Part shown: piece after piece, positions 21,261 to 33,361 of the stretch
Position numbering within the stretch: the first letter of the stretch is position 1
Layout: the number at the start of each line of letters is the position of its first letter
From: Ectocarpus siliculosus
Taxonomy: Eukaryota; Sar; Phaeophyceae; Ectocarpales; Ectocarpaceae
Assembly (NCBI GenBank): GCA_000310025.1
Contig: FN649739.1
Span: 2,712,486-2,776,485 of the forward strand
DNA: 64,000 nt
Direction of reading: 5' to 3'
The notes under the pieces: generated by a model
Told to the model about the DNA's origin: nothing
Seen by the model: the letters and a program-made list of their open reading frames with translations, nothing else
Databases searched by the model: none
Program-made: the position numbers and the translations under genes

Positions 21261-23335
21261 ACGAACACTCCGCTTTCATTAATGCCAGCGACCTCAACAG
21301 AGCGAGTTGTCGCTGAAATTACGCGGGGGAACCAGTAAGCCTTAACACTCGGAAGGAGCACTACCGCGCGCGCTCGACATTCGGCGAGGTGTTGGACTAC
21401 GTGTCCCGCCATGACTGGGGGGGGGAAACAGAAGCCAAACGCTGGTACAAGGCCGCCCGGTAAGACTGCCACATTCTGCGCAAAGACGTCCACGCCCGCA
21501 GACCCGGCACAATGGTACCGCGAAAAGAATGGAAGCGCCCCTCCGGACGACAACGAACGCTGTGCTGACGATGTACAAGCCATTAAGTCTATGTTGAACG
21601 GACCCAGCTCCTGCCACAGCTTCCGGAAAACATTCGGCCCAAGTCGGATGATTGTCTCCCGTGATGGCCTCGAGATGGCGTCCGCCACACCGTTCTCCGC
21701 GGTAGGGACCCACTTCAGGGACAAAAGAAAGTCATACTCTATCTGGAGATCAAACAGGCGAATAAGCAGCTCGTGTGTAGCGCGGTTCTTCGCCCGACCC
21801 CGGTTGAAAGCGCCCACGACGGATTGGTTGTCGACGTCTACGAACACTTGTGCCCGACGGAGACAATCCGGGTGTCGTTGGCAGAATTGAGGCCGCAAGT
21901 GATACAGCGCATACATCTCCTTCAGGTTGATGTGCGTCGACATCCACTCCGGGGGGAACACCCCTCCCGCTTCGAAAGGGTCTGTCGCGGCGTACAGGAC
22001 TCCTCCCCACGCCACCGATGACGCGTCCGATGCCCCTTTGGTGAGGGCTGCTGCGAAATGTCGCGCCCGCTGCCACGGGCCCTCGTGCGTGGTAGCCGTA
22101 ATGTCCAGCCACTTACGCATTTCCCCCGCCAAATCTGCGCTCGAGTCTTTGAAAAGATCCACCAACCGCAGGGTGGATCGCTCCAGAGCTGCCAAAGCGG
22201 CGAACATCGCCTGGGTATACAGAGAGGCCGGTCGGATGGCCACCGTCATGCTCGTGACTTTTCCGGCTACCCGTTGAAGAGTCCGAAAGGAGATGTTGCC
22301 CGCGGCTAGGGATTCTTGCAAGATGTCGTGCACGGCGTCCAGCTTGTCTTACGGCACCCGAAATGTTGCTGTGGTAGAGTCGCACAACATGCCTAGGTAT
22401 TTTTGGACCGTTGTCGGTCGCCAGTCGCACTTCTGCGGCGATAGGAAGTTACCGCAGAAGCAAGATACCAAGACGGAAATATGCGCGGCTTCGCAAGCCG
22501 CCAGCCACTGCTCCCGCGCTGTTTGGCCCTGGGTGGATTCGAGGTTGGTAAGGAAGGAGTCTTCCAGGTATGCCAACGCCGGATTTCCCAAGGAGCGGAG
22601 AAATGCTGCTTTCGCCTCGCTGAGGGTGTGGTAGACGAACGGGCTAATGCTCAGTCCAAATGGGAGGACGCACCAAACGTAATCCACGCCCCCGTACTCG
22701 AAGCCGAGCAGGGGCCAGGAAGAAGGCCGGATGAGGATGTGGTGGAAAGCACTCGAATCATCCAGGGAGGTCATGTAACACCCTGGCGACGCCACGTTAG
22801 CCGCCCGTGCTACTGTGTCTATGGAAAAAGGCATACGCTTGAAAAACTGGTTCAGCGGTCGTGCGTCATAGATTAGCCGTGGCTTAGTTTCTTCCACCGA
22901 CAGAGCCATGATCAGACGGGGCCGGGCCGGGCCAGCGGGTCCCTTGACATCGCCCCATTTTGCGACGCATCCACGGGCGATGAGCGACTGCAGCTCTGAC
23001 TCCACGCGGCCTGGTATACGGCGACTCCACGGTCGCCTACGTCTGCCCTTGACCCGTCGGGCCAGACAACCCTCGCCAAATCTAGCGAAGGCGCCGCCCC
23101 CAAAGAACCTGCCGTGGTAAAGCATGGCAAGTCCGCGCGGGGGGTGGTCGCCGCCACAAACCGAGCCGACGTGCGCGTCGGAGTGGGCCGGACCGGCGCT
23201 GCCGCCGCCGGCGCGGCCGCCGCGGCTGGCGCGGGAACGGCAGCCGCCGCGGGTGCCGGTGTCTGGGGTGCCGGGTTGGCCCTCGTTCCAGGCATCTCTC
23301 AAATTTCTCTCTCTCCCCGGTGTTCTCTCATTCAC
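21173..23335 (-). pseudogene. Reverse transcriptase-RNase H of the retrotransposon, with an in-frame stop
   Basis: One reading frame is interrupted by a TAA at 22349-22351 and continues in the same frame to 21173. RT signatures: KPRLIYDARPLN, MTSLDDSSAFHHI (first catalytic Asp motif), LPFGLSISPFVY, and ALAYLEDSFL at the YxDD position, where the first Asp reads Glu. RNase H follows: GGVLYAA, QVFVDVDNQSVVGAFNRG (catalytic Asp region), then LKWVPTAENGVADAISR, the typical C-terminal signature of DIRS-group RNase H. A C-terminal extension with FNIDLMA and FGFCFPPP follows. The first 100 residues are Gly/Ala/Pro/Arg-rich and may be remains of an upstream region. The stop and the YLED site suggest an inactive copy. 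Confidence 0.85.
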
Positions 23336-23448
23336 GGTAGGGAGAAAGACAATGATCGGCTGTATGCATTTCTCAACATATTATCAGGGCAGACGCCTCC
23401 ATTCATTTTCGTGCCGAATTTGAATTCGGTTGTAGCCCAGATTTTACT
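23297..23448 (-). repeat. Repeat A1, 5' end of the YR retrotransposon
   Basis: Direct-repeat partner of A2. The outer border (AGATTTTACT/AAACGG on the plus strand) marks the right end of the element. Confidence 0.85.
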
Positions 23449-24900
23449 AAACGGTATATGATGGATCATCATTAGCAACAAGATGTTCCTCGTTTTTCCA
23501 TATGTTATGTACCTTTCTGGGTTTCTTTTTTAGTCGATATGCTTCCTTTGGGTGCTTGTACTTCCTTTGGGTACTTGGCCTGTGGCCACGGCAACAAGGT
23601 GGTGTGACTTTCTGACCGAGCAAGTGACAAGCGAATTTCTCTACGTGTAGCACCGCAACCTTTCTCTTGGACAGACATGCTTCCACGGTAGACTACCAAT
23701 GGGTTTGTAGTGTTGCCGTGACCAACTTGGTTCTATGTATGGTCGTTCCCCGAGCAGTTGTGTTCCTTTTCTTGTTTCCATCCGCCGTCGGTTGGTGATC
23801 TACCAACAACGCAGTACACTCAGCCAACAGCTATGTAAATAAACCCGCAAAAAACAAATCAGCTTCAGACAGGCAACGCCGACGATACCCGTCGCGTTGA
23901 TTTATCACAATGCCTAATAGAACAATAAAAATAAAACAACCGTAGAAGACAAGCAAGTTCACAGGTTCCCCGCTGCACCGTACGTGCTCCGCTGAGGTGC
24001 GCACACAGAAAACTAAAGTCATATGAATCAAAAACCAATACCTGCGGCTTGTTGTTGTTAGGTTGTTGTCTTCGCATTTCAAAGTCGTTCCGGTCTCTAC
24101 TCCGTACCTTCTAATAATATCTACTGGTCCACCGGACTCGGGCCCCTTCTGTAGTCACAGACCAACTACCCCCAAAAGGGCACACACACACCTCAAAAAA
24201 TTGAACGGAAACTAAACTTATATGTTGACGCAGAAAACCCTCAGTCAAGATAGACTGGTGGACGATCGAACCCGGAAGGCGATAAAAACAGCAACATGCA
24301 GAAAAAACAGCTTATTACCACAAGAGGAAACAGAGAGGCCCCCATCCAGACAACAATAAGAACAGGGCCTGTGCACCTCAAAATTGGACAGACTCGCGAT
24401 ACCCCACCCCCCTCTCAAGCAAAAACAACTTCTGTGAAGCTTGCTGTGGTGGTCATTTTTCCATCTCACGGGCACCTTTTCACGTCCGAAGGGAGAATAA
24501 GGTGAAACGACATGCCGGCTACCTCAACATACGAGTAACAACAGTAGACGACAAAATACTTGTGGCAAGAATGAAATATTGATTCCGACTCCATGCCTCT
24601 CTTTCCAACTCCCAATATCGGCAAACGAACAACACAGAAAAAATGTTGAAGATTGATAGTGCATTATTGTGTGTTTCGCCCCGAGATCACCTATCTCAGC
24701 CCTCCTTCTCGCATGGGAAACCTCGGCCCGAACGAACTCTGGCAGCGTTCCTCAAATTTATAGAACCCTGTTTTCGCAACGTCGGGCGACTATTATCGAA
24801 GCGGCTAGGGCTGCAGACTAGCAGCCGCCGCGAAGCGAAGACACGTTATTTTATGCTATACAGGTTCTTCCATCTGAACAAGGCAAGGCTGACTGTAGAA
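23449..24900. other. No gene recognised
   Basis: Relatively AT-rich DNA with only short frames and a few duplicated words such as TTCCTTTGGGTACTTGG near 23545-23580. No domain or element end was seen. Confidence 0.4.
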
Positions 24901-24954
24901 CTCAAATGCGCTTGCTCCTTGGGAAGGATTGGATTGGGGGGGTGGGGCGCAATC

Positions 24955-25282
24955 ACCTGCGCCTGTTCGGGGGAAGCCATCATAATGATTATCATTGCCG
25001 ACTGCGAGTCCGCACGACAAATAGTCAAGAGTGCTGCCAATGGAACCGTGCCGAGATTAGGCGCTCCAAATCCACCACCATCAACTTCAACAGCGCCAAC
25101 TGGACAAATGGTGCCACGAAGAATCACACGCAGTTGGTATCTCGCCGCCATACACGATCCGTGTTACCTTTCCCCCAAGGCAAAGGCCTACAGGGAAGTT
25201 GTAGATTGGTGCCAGGACCACATGGGACGAAAGTACAAGCTCACACATACCCATGGTCACACGAACCCGAGGCCGTCAGGCT
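24955..25282 (+). pseudogene. Possible LINE-type RNase H fragment
   Basis: A plus-strand open frame contains IIADCESARQIVKSA (like the D-x-x-x-A helix of non-LTR-element RNase H), RITRSWYLAAIHD, YREVVDWCQDHMG and LTHTHGHTN (the His region). The similarity to LINE RNase H domains is inferred from motif order only. No reverse transcriptase is visible upstream, so it would be a truncated remnant. It runs up against, and in frame through, the terminal exon of the second ABCG copy on the other strand. Confidence 0.3.
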
Positions 25283-26666
25283 TCAAAAAATGGAACGCTT
25301 GAGGGCCACGTAGTGGATCACCCTCCAGACCAGGGCCAAACCAACCAGCGCGCCGCACCACGCCGCGATGCTCACGTCGTTAAGGTTAGTCCCGCCGTTG
25401 CTAAGCGAGTCCAGCACCTGTCGTACCGAGCGCGTACAGTACACGGTTGGTTGACACGGAATGGGCGGAGGAGGAGTTGCGAATCGGACACGAAACCACC
25501 ACGAGAATCAATCAAACAACGGGATCGAAGTATGCTCTAAGAACAGAGTACAAGCATGCATATCAAATCAATATGTTCAGAGAGGGATGTGTTGAGAGAC
25601 ACTTATGCCGAGAGTTGTGCGACGCACGCTGGATATCGGACTCAGCAAGGTCTGGGTGTTCGTTCTCATTGTGACCAACCCATGCATGTGCAATTCTACA
25701 ACGAAGGTCGTGCTTGCCTGCTCGCCGGTCGTGCCGTAGCAGGTGACACAGGTATCCAACCCTGCGTAGGTCTGGCCGTCGATGACGATCTTCGCCATCG
25801 CCTCCCACGAGTACCTGATGCAAAGGGGCGAACCAGGAGGTATTTTTTCGAGGTGTTGGCTTAAAAACCACCGTGTGAGGAGAGTTGGAGACATTATCTT
25901 TAGTACGAAACGTCGTAATGCTCGGTGTTACGTTTGAGGACGGGGGTCGGGAAGGCTTTGGGATGCTATCCTATCCCTCGTGAAAAAGGGGAGGAAGAGC
26001 TACCCCCCCGCGCAGGTCGAAATGCCTGCATATGCCACCCGTACTTGTGTACTATAATAGATGCTGCTGCGCATTACGCGGCATTTCGCACCTGAGAGGA
26101 GATATCCAGTAGAGCCACAGCCAAAAGTCGGGCATGTTGTCGGGGTCGATGAAGAACCTGGTGGCCACCGATAGGTTGGTTGTGGCAAGGCGGAGGGAAA
26201 GTGGGGGTGAAAGTTACAGTAGTGTGGATGTCACGTGCAAATGAATTATTATAGCAGCGATTGAATCGAGCCGCACTACTATTGCAGCTGAGCTCTCATC
26301 ATAGGCACGGGTTGCAAAGCGCTCATGTATTCTTCAGGCATGCTGAGTCAAAGGTGTTTCCTGGCATGGACATGAATGAAAAGCTAGCTGCCATGCCGAA
26401 AGACGGGGGTCTTGCGATGTATCTTGGGAAGTAGATATGGCTTTTCCAAAACCCTCGACTGCACTGTGGTTACCATGACACCCACACCGGTCAACCCCAA
26501 TGTGTTTCCACAGGTAGAATGGTCGGGTTAGGTCAGCAAAGGGGTCCTCCTGTGAGGACCAGGTGCTACAGATAGGGCACGAAGCGATGTGATACATCGG
26601 AACCCTTGATGAATCGCAAGAGTTTTCGACCTTCACTGTTATAGGCAAGTTTGCTTTGCCAAATTA

Positions 26667-26760
26667 GGAGGAGGAGGAGGAGGAGGAGGAGGGGGAGCAG
26701 GAGGAGGAAGAGCAGGAGGAGGAGCAGGAGGAGGGGGAGCAGGAGGAGGAGCAGGAGGAG
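26667..26760 (+). repeat. Purine (GGA/GGAGCA) microsatellite in ABCG copy 2 intron 14
   Basis: Nearly pure GGA and GCA triplets over 94 bp; on the transcribed (minus) strand it is a pyrimidine tract about 500 bp upstream of the exon 15 acceptor. Confidence 0.85.
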
Positions 26761-28680
26761 TAATCACCACGGCGGACACAATTCCAATGGATACGGCCAC
26801 CTCCAAACGCTTTTCAAGGGACAACCAAGGGAGGAGAATACTCTTCTTTTCGGTTCATTCTATGAGAAAATCAATAAAACTGCCAAAGGATGATATCCTA
26901 CTTACCCGTTGAAGATGAAGAACATGGACAGAAAGCTGGCGAAAACGGCGATCCCGAGGACGAAGTTCTGAATAGTGTCCCAGAGGAGTCCAGGCCCAAC
27001 GCAGTCACCGGAGATAGGCATCGAGGAACGGGAGGTGGGACGAGGGCGTCACAAACAAAGAAACCTGAGTTCCACAGGTTTCAACCCTCGAGCCGCCGCT
27101 GGTCTTGAGCAACGTATCTTGCATTCTAAAATGCATTACAGTAGTCTAGTTGGATTTCCCCATTCTCGACAATATTATCTACACGCTCGCCAGTGCGTTG
27201 CGCTTATTGGTGGCGGAATTCACCCCGACAATAAAGACGTTCCAGTCCATGTGGTAGTGCAGGGGAAAGAAGAACGGGTACTAGAAAATAGTCGAGAGGG
27301 ATGGCCTCCTCTAGGCCAAAGAAGAAGTTTAAGCAAAGGGATGCGCTACGGATGCCTGGAACTCCTGCAACAGGAGTATTGACGCTCCGTGTTGTAGTAG
27401 TCATGGAGGCTGCCCTCCCGAAGGGACAAACGAAACCAACGAGCCGGCCACGTATGTATTACAGGTGCAAAGAGATCCCGTGTGGTTCCGTTTATCTACG
27501 AGAGTTCAGGAAATGGTCGTTGACCTAGAAGAGTGTGTACGAATTGGCCACACCGGATTCGCACCGGAATTGTCGTGTTCCGTGGAAGACGATCCCCTGC
27601 CCGGTATCTACATGCGGTAGATTTGCTCAAACCCAAATTGCGCATTCAGTCATGGGACTACTACATTGTGCCTATTTGCTTGAACATAACTGCACGCGAC
27701 TACACATTGCGTCTCACCTTGACAACGACTCCAACAAGCTGGGCCAGGCTCTCGACGACGAACAGCATGAGGAACATCACCAGCACGAACTGGAGATACC
27801 TGACCAATCAAAATCGACGGCGGGATCGCAGGACACGAGGATCAATGAGAGGGGTGAGCGACATGAACAAAGCTCAACCTTTTTCGGAGGACACGCGCAC
27901 TCTCCGCCCGTACACTCCGATGAGCTCAGAGGCAGAAGGCTTCGCCAGTTGAAGGTATGTTTGCCGTCCCCAGCATGGTTTGACCTGGCACAACAGCTCA
28001 TCGTTCACAGCCACCCCCCAACAGCAACCGCACAATCTTCGAATCAGCTTCCACGGCACCCGTGTCATGTTCTTCCTGCGACATCATAGCCCTGTTGTGT
28101 ACGTACCTCACAGGGTCGTCGTTCATGTCAGTGATCCAGTACACGGGCGTGCTGCAGCACAACGCGATCAACAACACGAAGGGAGCTTGCACGACCGCAT
28201 TGGCGACACAGAACCCCGCTATCCCGTACTGCCCGTTCTGTTGGGCGCGACGGGAAAAAAATAGTGCGACGTCGTAAGGAAGGAGGAGGTGTTATTAGGT
28301 CAAGCGTGTTTGGAAAACAAATGTGTTTGTGGCACACGCGGGGCAGGGCAGTGAGTTGATGCATCCCAAAAAAGGAACTCTAATCGTGTGCGATTCCTCA
28401 GTATGTCTGTACCGGCGCCAACGCGGTTTGCCCCTTGTCCCCGCCCACGACCCCAAATCAGGGAGATTATATGCATCACTGGGAGCACCTTAAACGAATT
28501 CTCCCGAACATGTGTTCACATGTCCTGTACAGAGCGCGCGTCACCAACAAGTGGTAGACAGTAAAGAAACGCAGCCTCTAAGAGCTCGACAAACTAGATT
28601 CCTGCACTGAAACCTACCCCATATTGGTAGTCGACAGTTGGATACCCCACAGAAAAAATGAAATGGGTCTCGCGCAATAC

Positions 28681-28830
28681 AAGAGATTAGTGCGGGAGCG
28701 TTCCGTACACCAGAGACTAGTGCGGGAGTGTTCCGTACACCACAGAGTAGTGCGGGAGCGTTCCGTACACCAGAGATTAGTGCGGGAGCGTTCCGTACAC
28801 CACAGATTAGTGCGGGAGCGTTCCGTACAC
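28681..28830 (+). repeat. 30-bp minisatellite, five units, in ABCG copy 2 intron 11
   Basis: Five exact-length 30-bp units start at 28681, 28711, 28741, 28771 and 28801, each containing TAGTGCGGGAGCGTTCCGTA with a few substitutions. The period is a multiple of three, so both strands read open: LVRERSVHxR on the plus strand and GVRNAPALIx on the minus strand. Confidence 0.9.
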
Positions 28831-31800
28831 CATAGACTTCCCAAGGTGAACGCTGCTGAGTGCTCCACCTCACACGAATAGGGGAGTACAGTAGGTGAAT
28901 CGTCACGCGAAATTCCCACCGCACGCCGACACACTCTCCCCAGTCAGTGTGCCTGAAAGACAACTCAGAACAGTTCATTGGCTTCTTGCCTGTACTTCTT
29001 TCACCACCGCGTCCTTCTCCTGCTCGAAGACGGGAATGGCCGCCATGTCCATGTCTGATACAACAAACGAGGAATGTCACAACAGGTTTCTATTACTGGC
29101 GAGGAGGACAAACATCGACCGACCAACAAAGAGGAGTGTGGACGTGGAACACGGCGGCTGGGTTGCTTGTTGTTGGCGCTTTAAGCTAAACTCGAGAGCC
29201 GCGTAGGGCACGGAATGCGAGATGATTGAAGCCGAAACTGTCGAGACTTTGGCCGTAGGACAGAAAAGCAGACATCAGAGCGTGCAGAGTACACGTATGT
29301 AGTGGAGCTGTCAGCTGCCGGCGCCAAAGTAGCCAGCTGATATTGAATCGTTGCATGTGGATGCTGTTCAGTCCGAAGGCGGCTATTGGAAAAGCAGGCA
29401 CGCCGAAACACAGATCGATATACACGCACACGGACACAACCACGATGTCAAACGAAAGCAGGGTGATGTTTCTCGGGGGAAACATGGCGATCTCCAAGGC
29501 GACGTTGCGACTTGGAACCGAAAAGGACCAACACTCACACGAGTTGAAGGCATTGATCCAGAGGATCAGAAACACCCGGTTGAGGATGTCCTCCTGGGTG
29601 TTCTCCACCTGGTAGTACCTGCTCGGTGTACGTTGATACGGTTGAGGAAACACGTTTGTTAAGGTCAGAATCTATCGTAGGTGCTTGGTTTGAGCGTTAC
29701 ACGCCGAAGCGGAACCTAGAGGAGATGCCGCTACACGGAACGTGAGGAACACTTACGCCGACGTACGGTATCACAGCCTTCCCGAAGAAATGGCATGACG
29801 GCGGGATGGTCCGCCTCGTCCAACCATCGTATCGAGCGTTACCGTTGCTCAAGCTCACTCCCAACGGTGCAGACCCATTGCACGTACAGAGATTTTCACG
29901 CACGCCAACGGTAGTCTAAAGGGACATGTCACTCACACGCTGCCGAGGAAGAAGGACATGAACACGTACAGCACCAGCCTTGCCAAAGGGAGCGCGGGAG
30001 AGTAGAGCGCAGGAGAATAGGGCAAGGGCGCGGCAACGGGTGGGGGGGTGGCGCGAGAGGAAGATGGCGATGTGAGGTGCTGCTCATGGTCTCCACCGGT
30101 GGAAACATTTGTCAGCTCTTTCAACACAACTAAAGTAGGTAAGGTCCGTCCGCTAGGCGGCCATAGCGGAGACGCCTTTTGTGTTGTGTTAGTCTGCACC
30201 ATCGTCGGCCGAGAAAACAAGGAAGACTTTCGAACGCGGTCTCGATGCGCTCCCCCGAGAGGACGGTTGGCGCAAGTGTGGAAACGGTTTCGAGAACCGG
30301 CCATTCTTGAACACTCACGCATGCCGGGCCGGGAACATGATAAGTACTGAATAATAACGGATACTGTTCACACCGCGAAATACTGACAGGATGATCTACG
30401 CAGGGCGTGTTTTCTAGTCCATAGCCGATTTGATATCCAGATACAACAACGGAACAGTCCCCAGCACAACTGGCTTCAAACCACGGGCCTCGATTGATAA
30501 AGGAAGCGACGCCTCTCCTGCTCTGCGAGTGGTTCGATAGTACCCCAACAACGAGTCTCGCGCCCTTTGCGCTGGTGACAGCGCTCCGTATCCCTATTCC
30601 GAACCTAAGCCGTCGTAAGTTATGTGTAGAACTGTCTGTGAGCGGGAAAGCGATCCCCGGGGTTCACTCGAATTCGGCATCCCCAACGCGGTTGATGGCT
30701 TGGGTGGGACACCGGGCAACTCTCTCCTTGTGCTCAGAGCAAGAATCGTTTCCATTAGAGCCTCCTGTGCTCAGATCAAGAATCGTTCCATTGGTAACCC
30801 GCCGTTTAGCGTTAACAGTGTCATTTGTCTCCCAAATCACATGTTCGTCCGCTCTCAAGACGTACCTCAGGGCGTAGGCGGCGGGGTCCCTCACGCTGTT
30901 CATCGAGGCCCTGGCGACAAGTTCACGGAGCTGCAGGGCAGCGGAGAACCAGCCAGCCTTTGATCCCTCCGTCAGTGGCGGAGAGAGGGGTGCTTCAATA
31001 CGAGCGTTTAGCGCTCGGCACGCCGGCGTCTCCTTCCACACATCGGCCAGCCGCTGCACGGCCTTTTTATCGCTGAAGTCGGAGTTGGTGATCTGGATGG
31101 GCATGGCAGCCAACAAGATGGGAGGGATGGAAACAAGGGTTATCGTTAGAACGATTCTACGGTTTGGGGCACCAAGGGGTGCCTACCGTGTATCGTGTAC
31201 GAAGCTAACTCTGTCGTATTTTATGGAGGAAGGAGAGGGAAGGTGCTCCCAAGAACCCAAGAACCTCGCGCCTCGCCAGACGGTGTGGAACACCCTCCTT
31301 GAGAATGCAAAGCGATGAAGTACCACTATTCAAAATACTCGGAAAACAACAAAGAAAGCTCTGATGTCCTCAGCCAATCAACGAGGGGCTTGACCACAAG
31401 CATCCCAGATAACGTTGACGAGAAATCCGTTCTGAATTGGTAAGTTCTTTTTTTACACGGGCAATACAACCTACGCCTTTGGACGCATGTACATAGGCTA
31501 CTGCTGTGGAGTATCTGTATGAGGGACATCTCATCGGTTCTTAGAGCTACAACTAGAGGTACACCTAGACCGTATTTCTCGATGGGTCCTATGAGGTGCA
31601 GTACCTCTAGAGGGAGAGTCAGGATGGTGATTTTGGAGTGGCGATAGAATATTCGTCTCGATGGTTCTCAAGAGGAACAGTAGTACCTCTAGAAGGTAGT
31701 CTGCCGGGTTCACCAGGCCCTGCGGCTCGTGCCCCAAGCTAGCGAAGTGTTGGAGGCTGTCCACCGCCGGCCCGAAGTAGGCCGTCTGCCCCATCGTCAA

Positions 31801-33199
31801 CAGAATCACCTGCCTCAACAAGTGACGTCATCGTAGGCGTTGGTGGAGCAGCGTTCATTCCGCGCCAGAGAGTCTGGGTCGACATTACTCAGCGTGAGCG
31901 GTCAAAAATGGTCGATGCGGCACGAAATATAGTGTTCCGAGAAACGAGGCATCGACGTGGTTGTTGGGACGGAACTGTGGGCGTTGCGAACCGAGATGAA
32001 TCCGATGTGCCCATCTCAGGTTCATGAAAGGAATTTCTGCCTCATTAGCCCCAAGGTTATACCCACTGCTTTTGTTTTCAGCCATTGGCGTTCCCAAGAC
32101 CTCGGTGGGGTACGTTTCATTCACCTGATCGAAACTGTTGAACACGCGGCTGGACGGTTGGTGCACGCTCGTGATGATGATCACACCGGTCTCGGACGCC
32201 AGGCGCTTTAGCAAAGCCATGATCTCGGAGGCAGAAGCCGCGTCCAGTCCTGACGTCGGTTCATCTAAGGAAGGATTGGGAGGGAGCATGAGGTGAGAGA
32301 GCCAGACAGAAGTCCGTCGAGATGCACGAAACATGTCTGATACCCTACCGTTGCAAGCTACGTAGGTGCATTCTACAACTATGCAGGACAAAACCTCAAC
32401 CCCTGTCCCGCGTGCATCGATCGTTAGGAACAGCGCGTCAACCGACAGCAGCCCGACAGCGTATATGCACTATTAGCGTATGATGAAACCATCAAAAACA
32501 GAAAAGTGTATCGTGTAATGTAACTCACCCAGGAAGAGAATCTTGCGCTGGACGACGAGCTCGACGCCAATCGAAGTGCGCCGCTTCTGGCCGCCGGAAA
32601 CACCCTTAAGAAAGACGTTGCCGACCTGTTTTCCATTTTTGTAACAGTGACAAGTTCCGAACAAAAAACACAAGGAATGGAGGTTGGAGGGTGAAGTACG
32701 GGTGTGTTCTACCAGAACCGCGTTTCATAGCCAATGACACCATATCGCTATTTTCGTATGATGCTGCGCTTGGTTCGTTTTTTGTTGACATATTTGTTGG
32801 CAGCTCTCGAAATGAACAATTTCCCAGTGAAAATATATCCTACAAGCCTGGCTGCGGTCGGGGAGGAGGAAGAGAAATCTCGGCGTCGCAACGCTGCTTG
32901 TCGTGCTAGGGCGGCGACGATACCTTGGTGTGCTGGCATCCCTCGAGCCCCAAGCTGGCGAGCACCTTGTCCACGCGCTTGTTGCACTCTCCTCGAGACA
33001 ACGCAGGTTTTCCCGAACTTAGGTACAAGGAGGCCCGGCCGGCAAGGGGTGGGTGGGTGGGATACTTACTAATTTTCTTATTAATTTCTTGCAATATCTC
33101 TTCATTTACGGTCGTTGGTTTTCCGAGAGAGAACTGTCCACAGATCATCTTCAGGAGACTCTCGGACAGCGTACTGGATCAAACTGGTTCAAGAGAGGC

Positions 33200-33361
33200 A
33201 CGTTCTGCACAACCGCTTTGGTTGGAAAAGATGTTTCCCATCCTGTCTTAGTGCTGGTGTGAGAACCCTTTGGGAGCGGTTGTTGTGGTAGAAAATCAAT
33301 CAAGCCAATGTTTGGGATTTTGAAAGAATGTTTTGTATTTTTCTCCAGACTAGCCTGTCAC
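33200..33361 (-). other. Intron 3 tract nearly identical to the first ABCG copy
   Basis: Partner of 7244-7400. The match starts at the donor and ends about 160 bp into the intron. Confidence 0.8.

Larger units (their letters stand above)
19220..23448 (-). mobile_element. Tyrosine-recombinase retrotransposon with split direct repeats (Ngaro/PAT-like, DIRS order), defective
   Basis: A 4.2-kb element on the minus strand. It encodes, in order, reverse transcriptase, RNase H and a tyrosine recombinase (YR) in place of the DDE integrase of LTR elements. Its ends form the split-direct-repeat pattern A1 (23297-23448), body, B1 (19556-19640), A2 (19399-19555), B2 (19220-19305), known from Ngaro and PAT-type elements; classical DIRS-1 has inverted repeats instead. 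The bases ACT sit at all three junctions: at the outer end of A1, at the A2/B1 border and at the outer end of B2. This fits replication through a circle and integration by recombination at a short core. No Gag is recognisable: the RT frame starts inside A1. A nonsense codon and at least three frameshifts make it non-functional. It lies between the two ABCG copies. Confidence 0.85.

Noticed and set aside
28681-28830. CRISPR array
   Set aside because: Repeats are directly adjacent with no spacers; it is a minisatellite in a eukaryotic intron.
29186-29653. 155-codon minus-strand frame in the second ABCG copy
   Set aside because: Read-through of exon 10 into intron 10; only the first 26 residues match the other copy.
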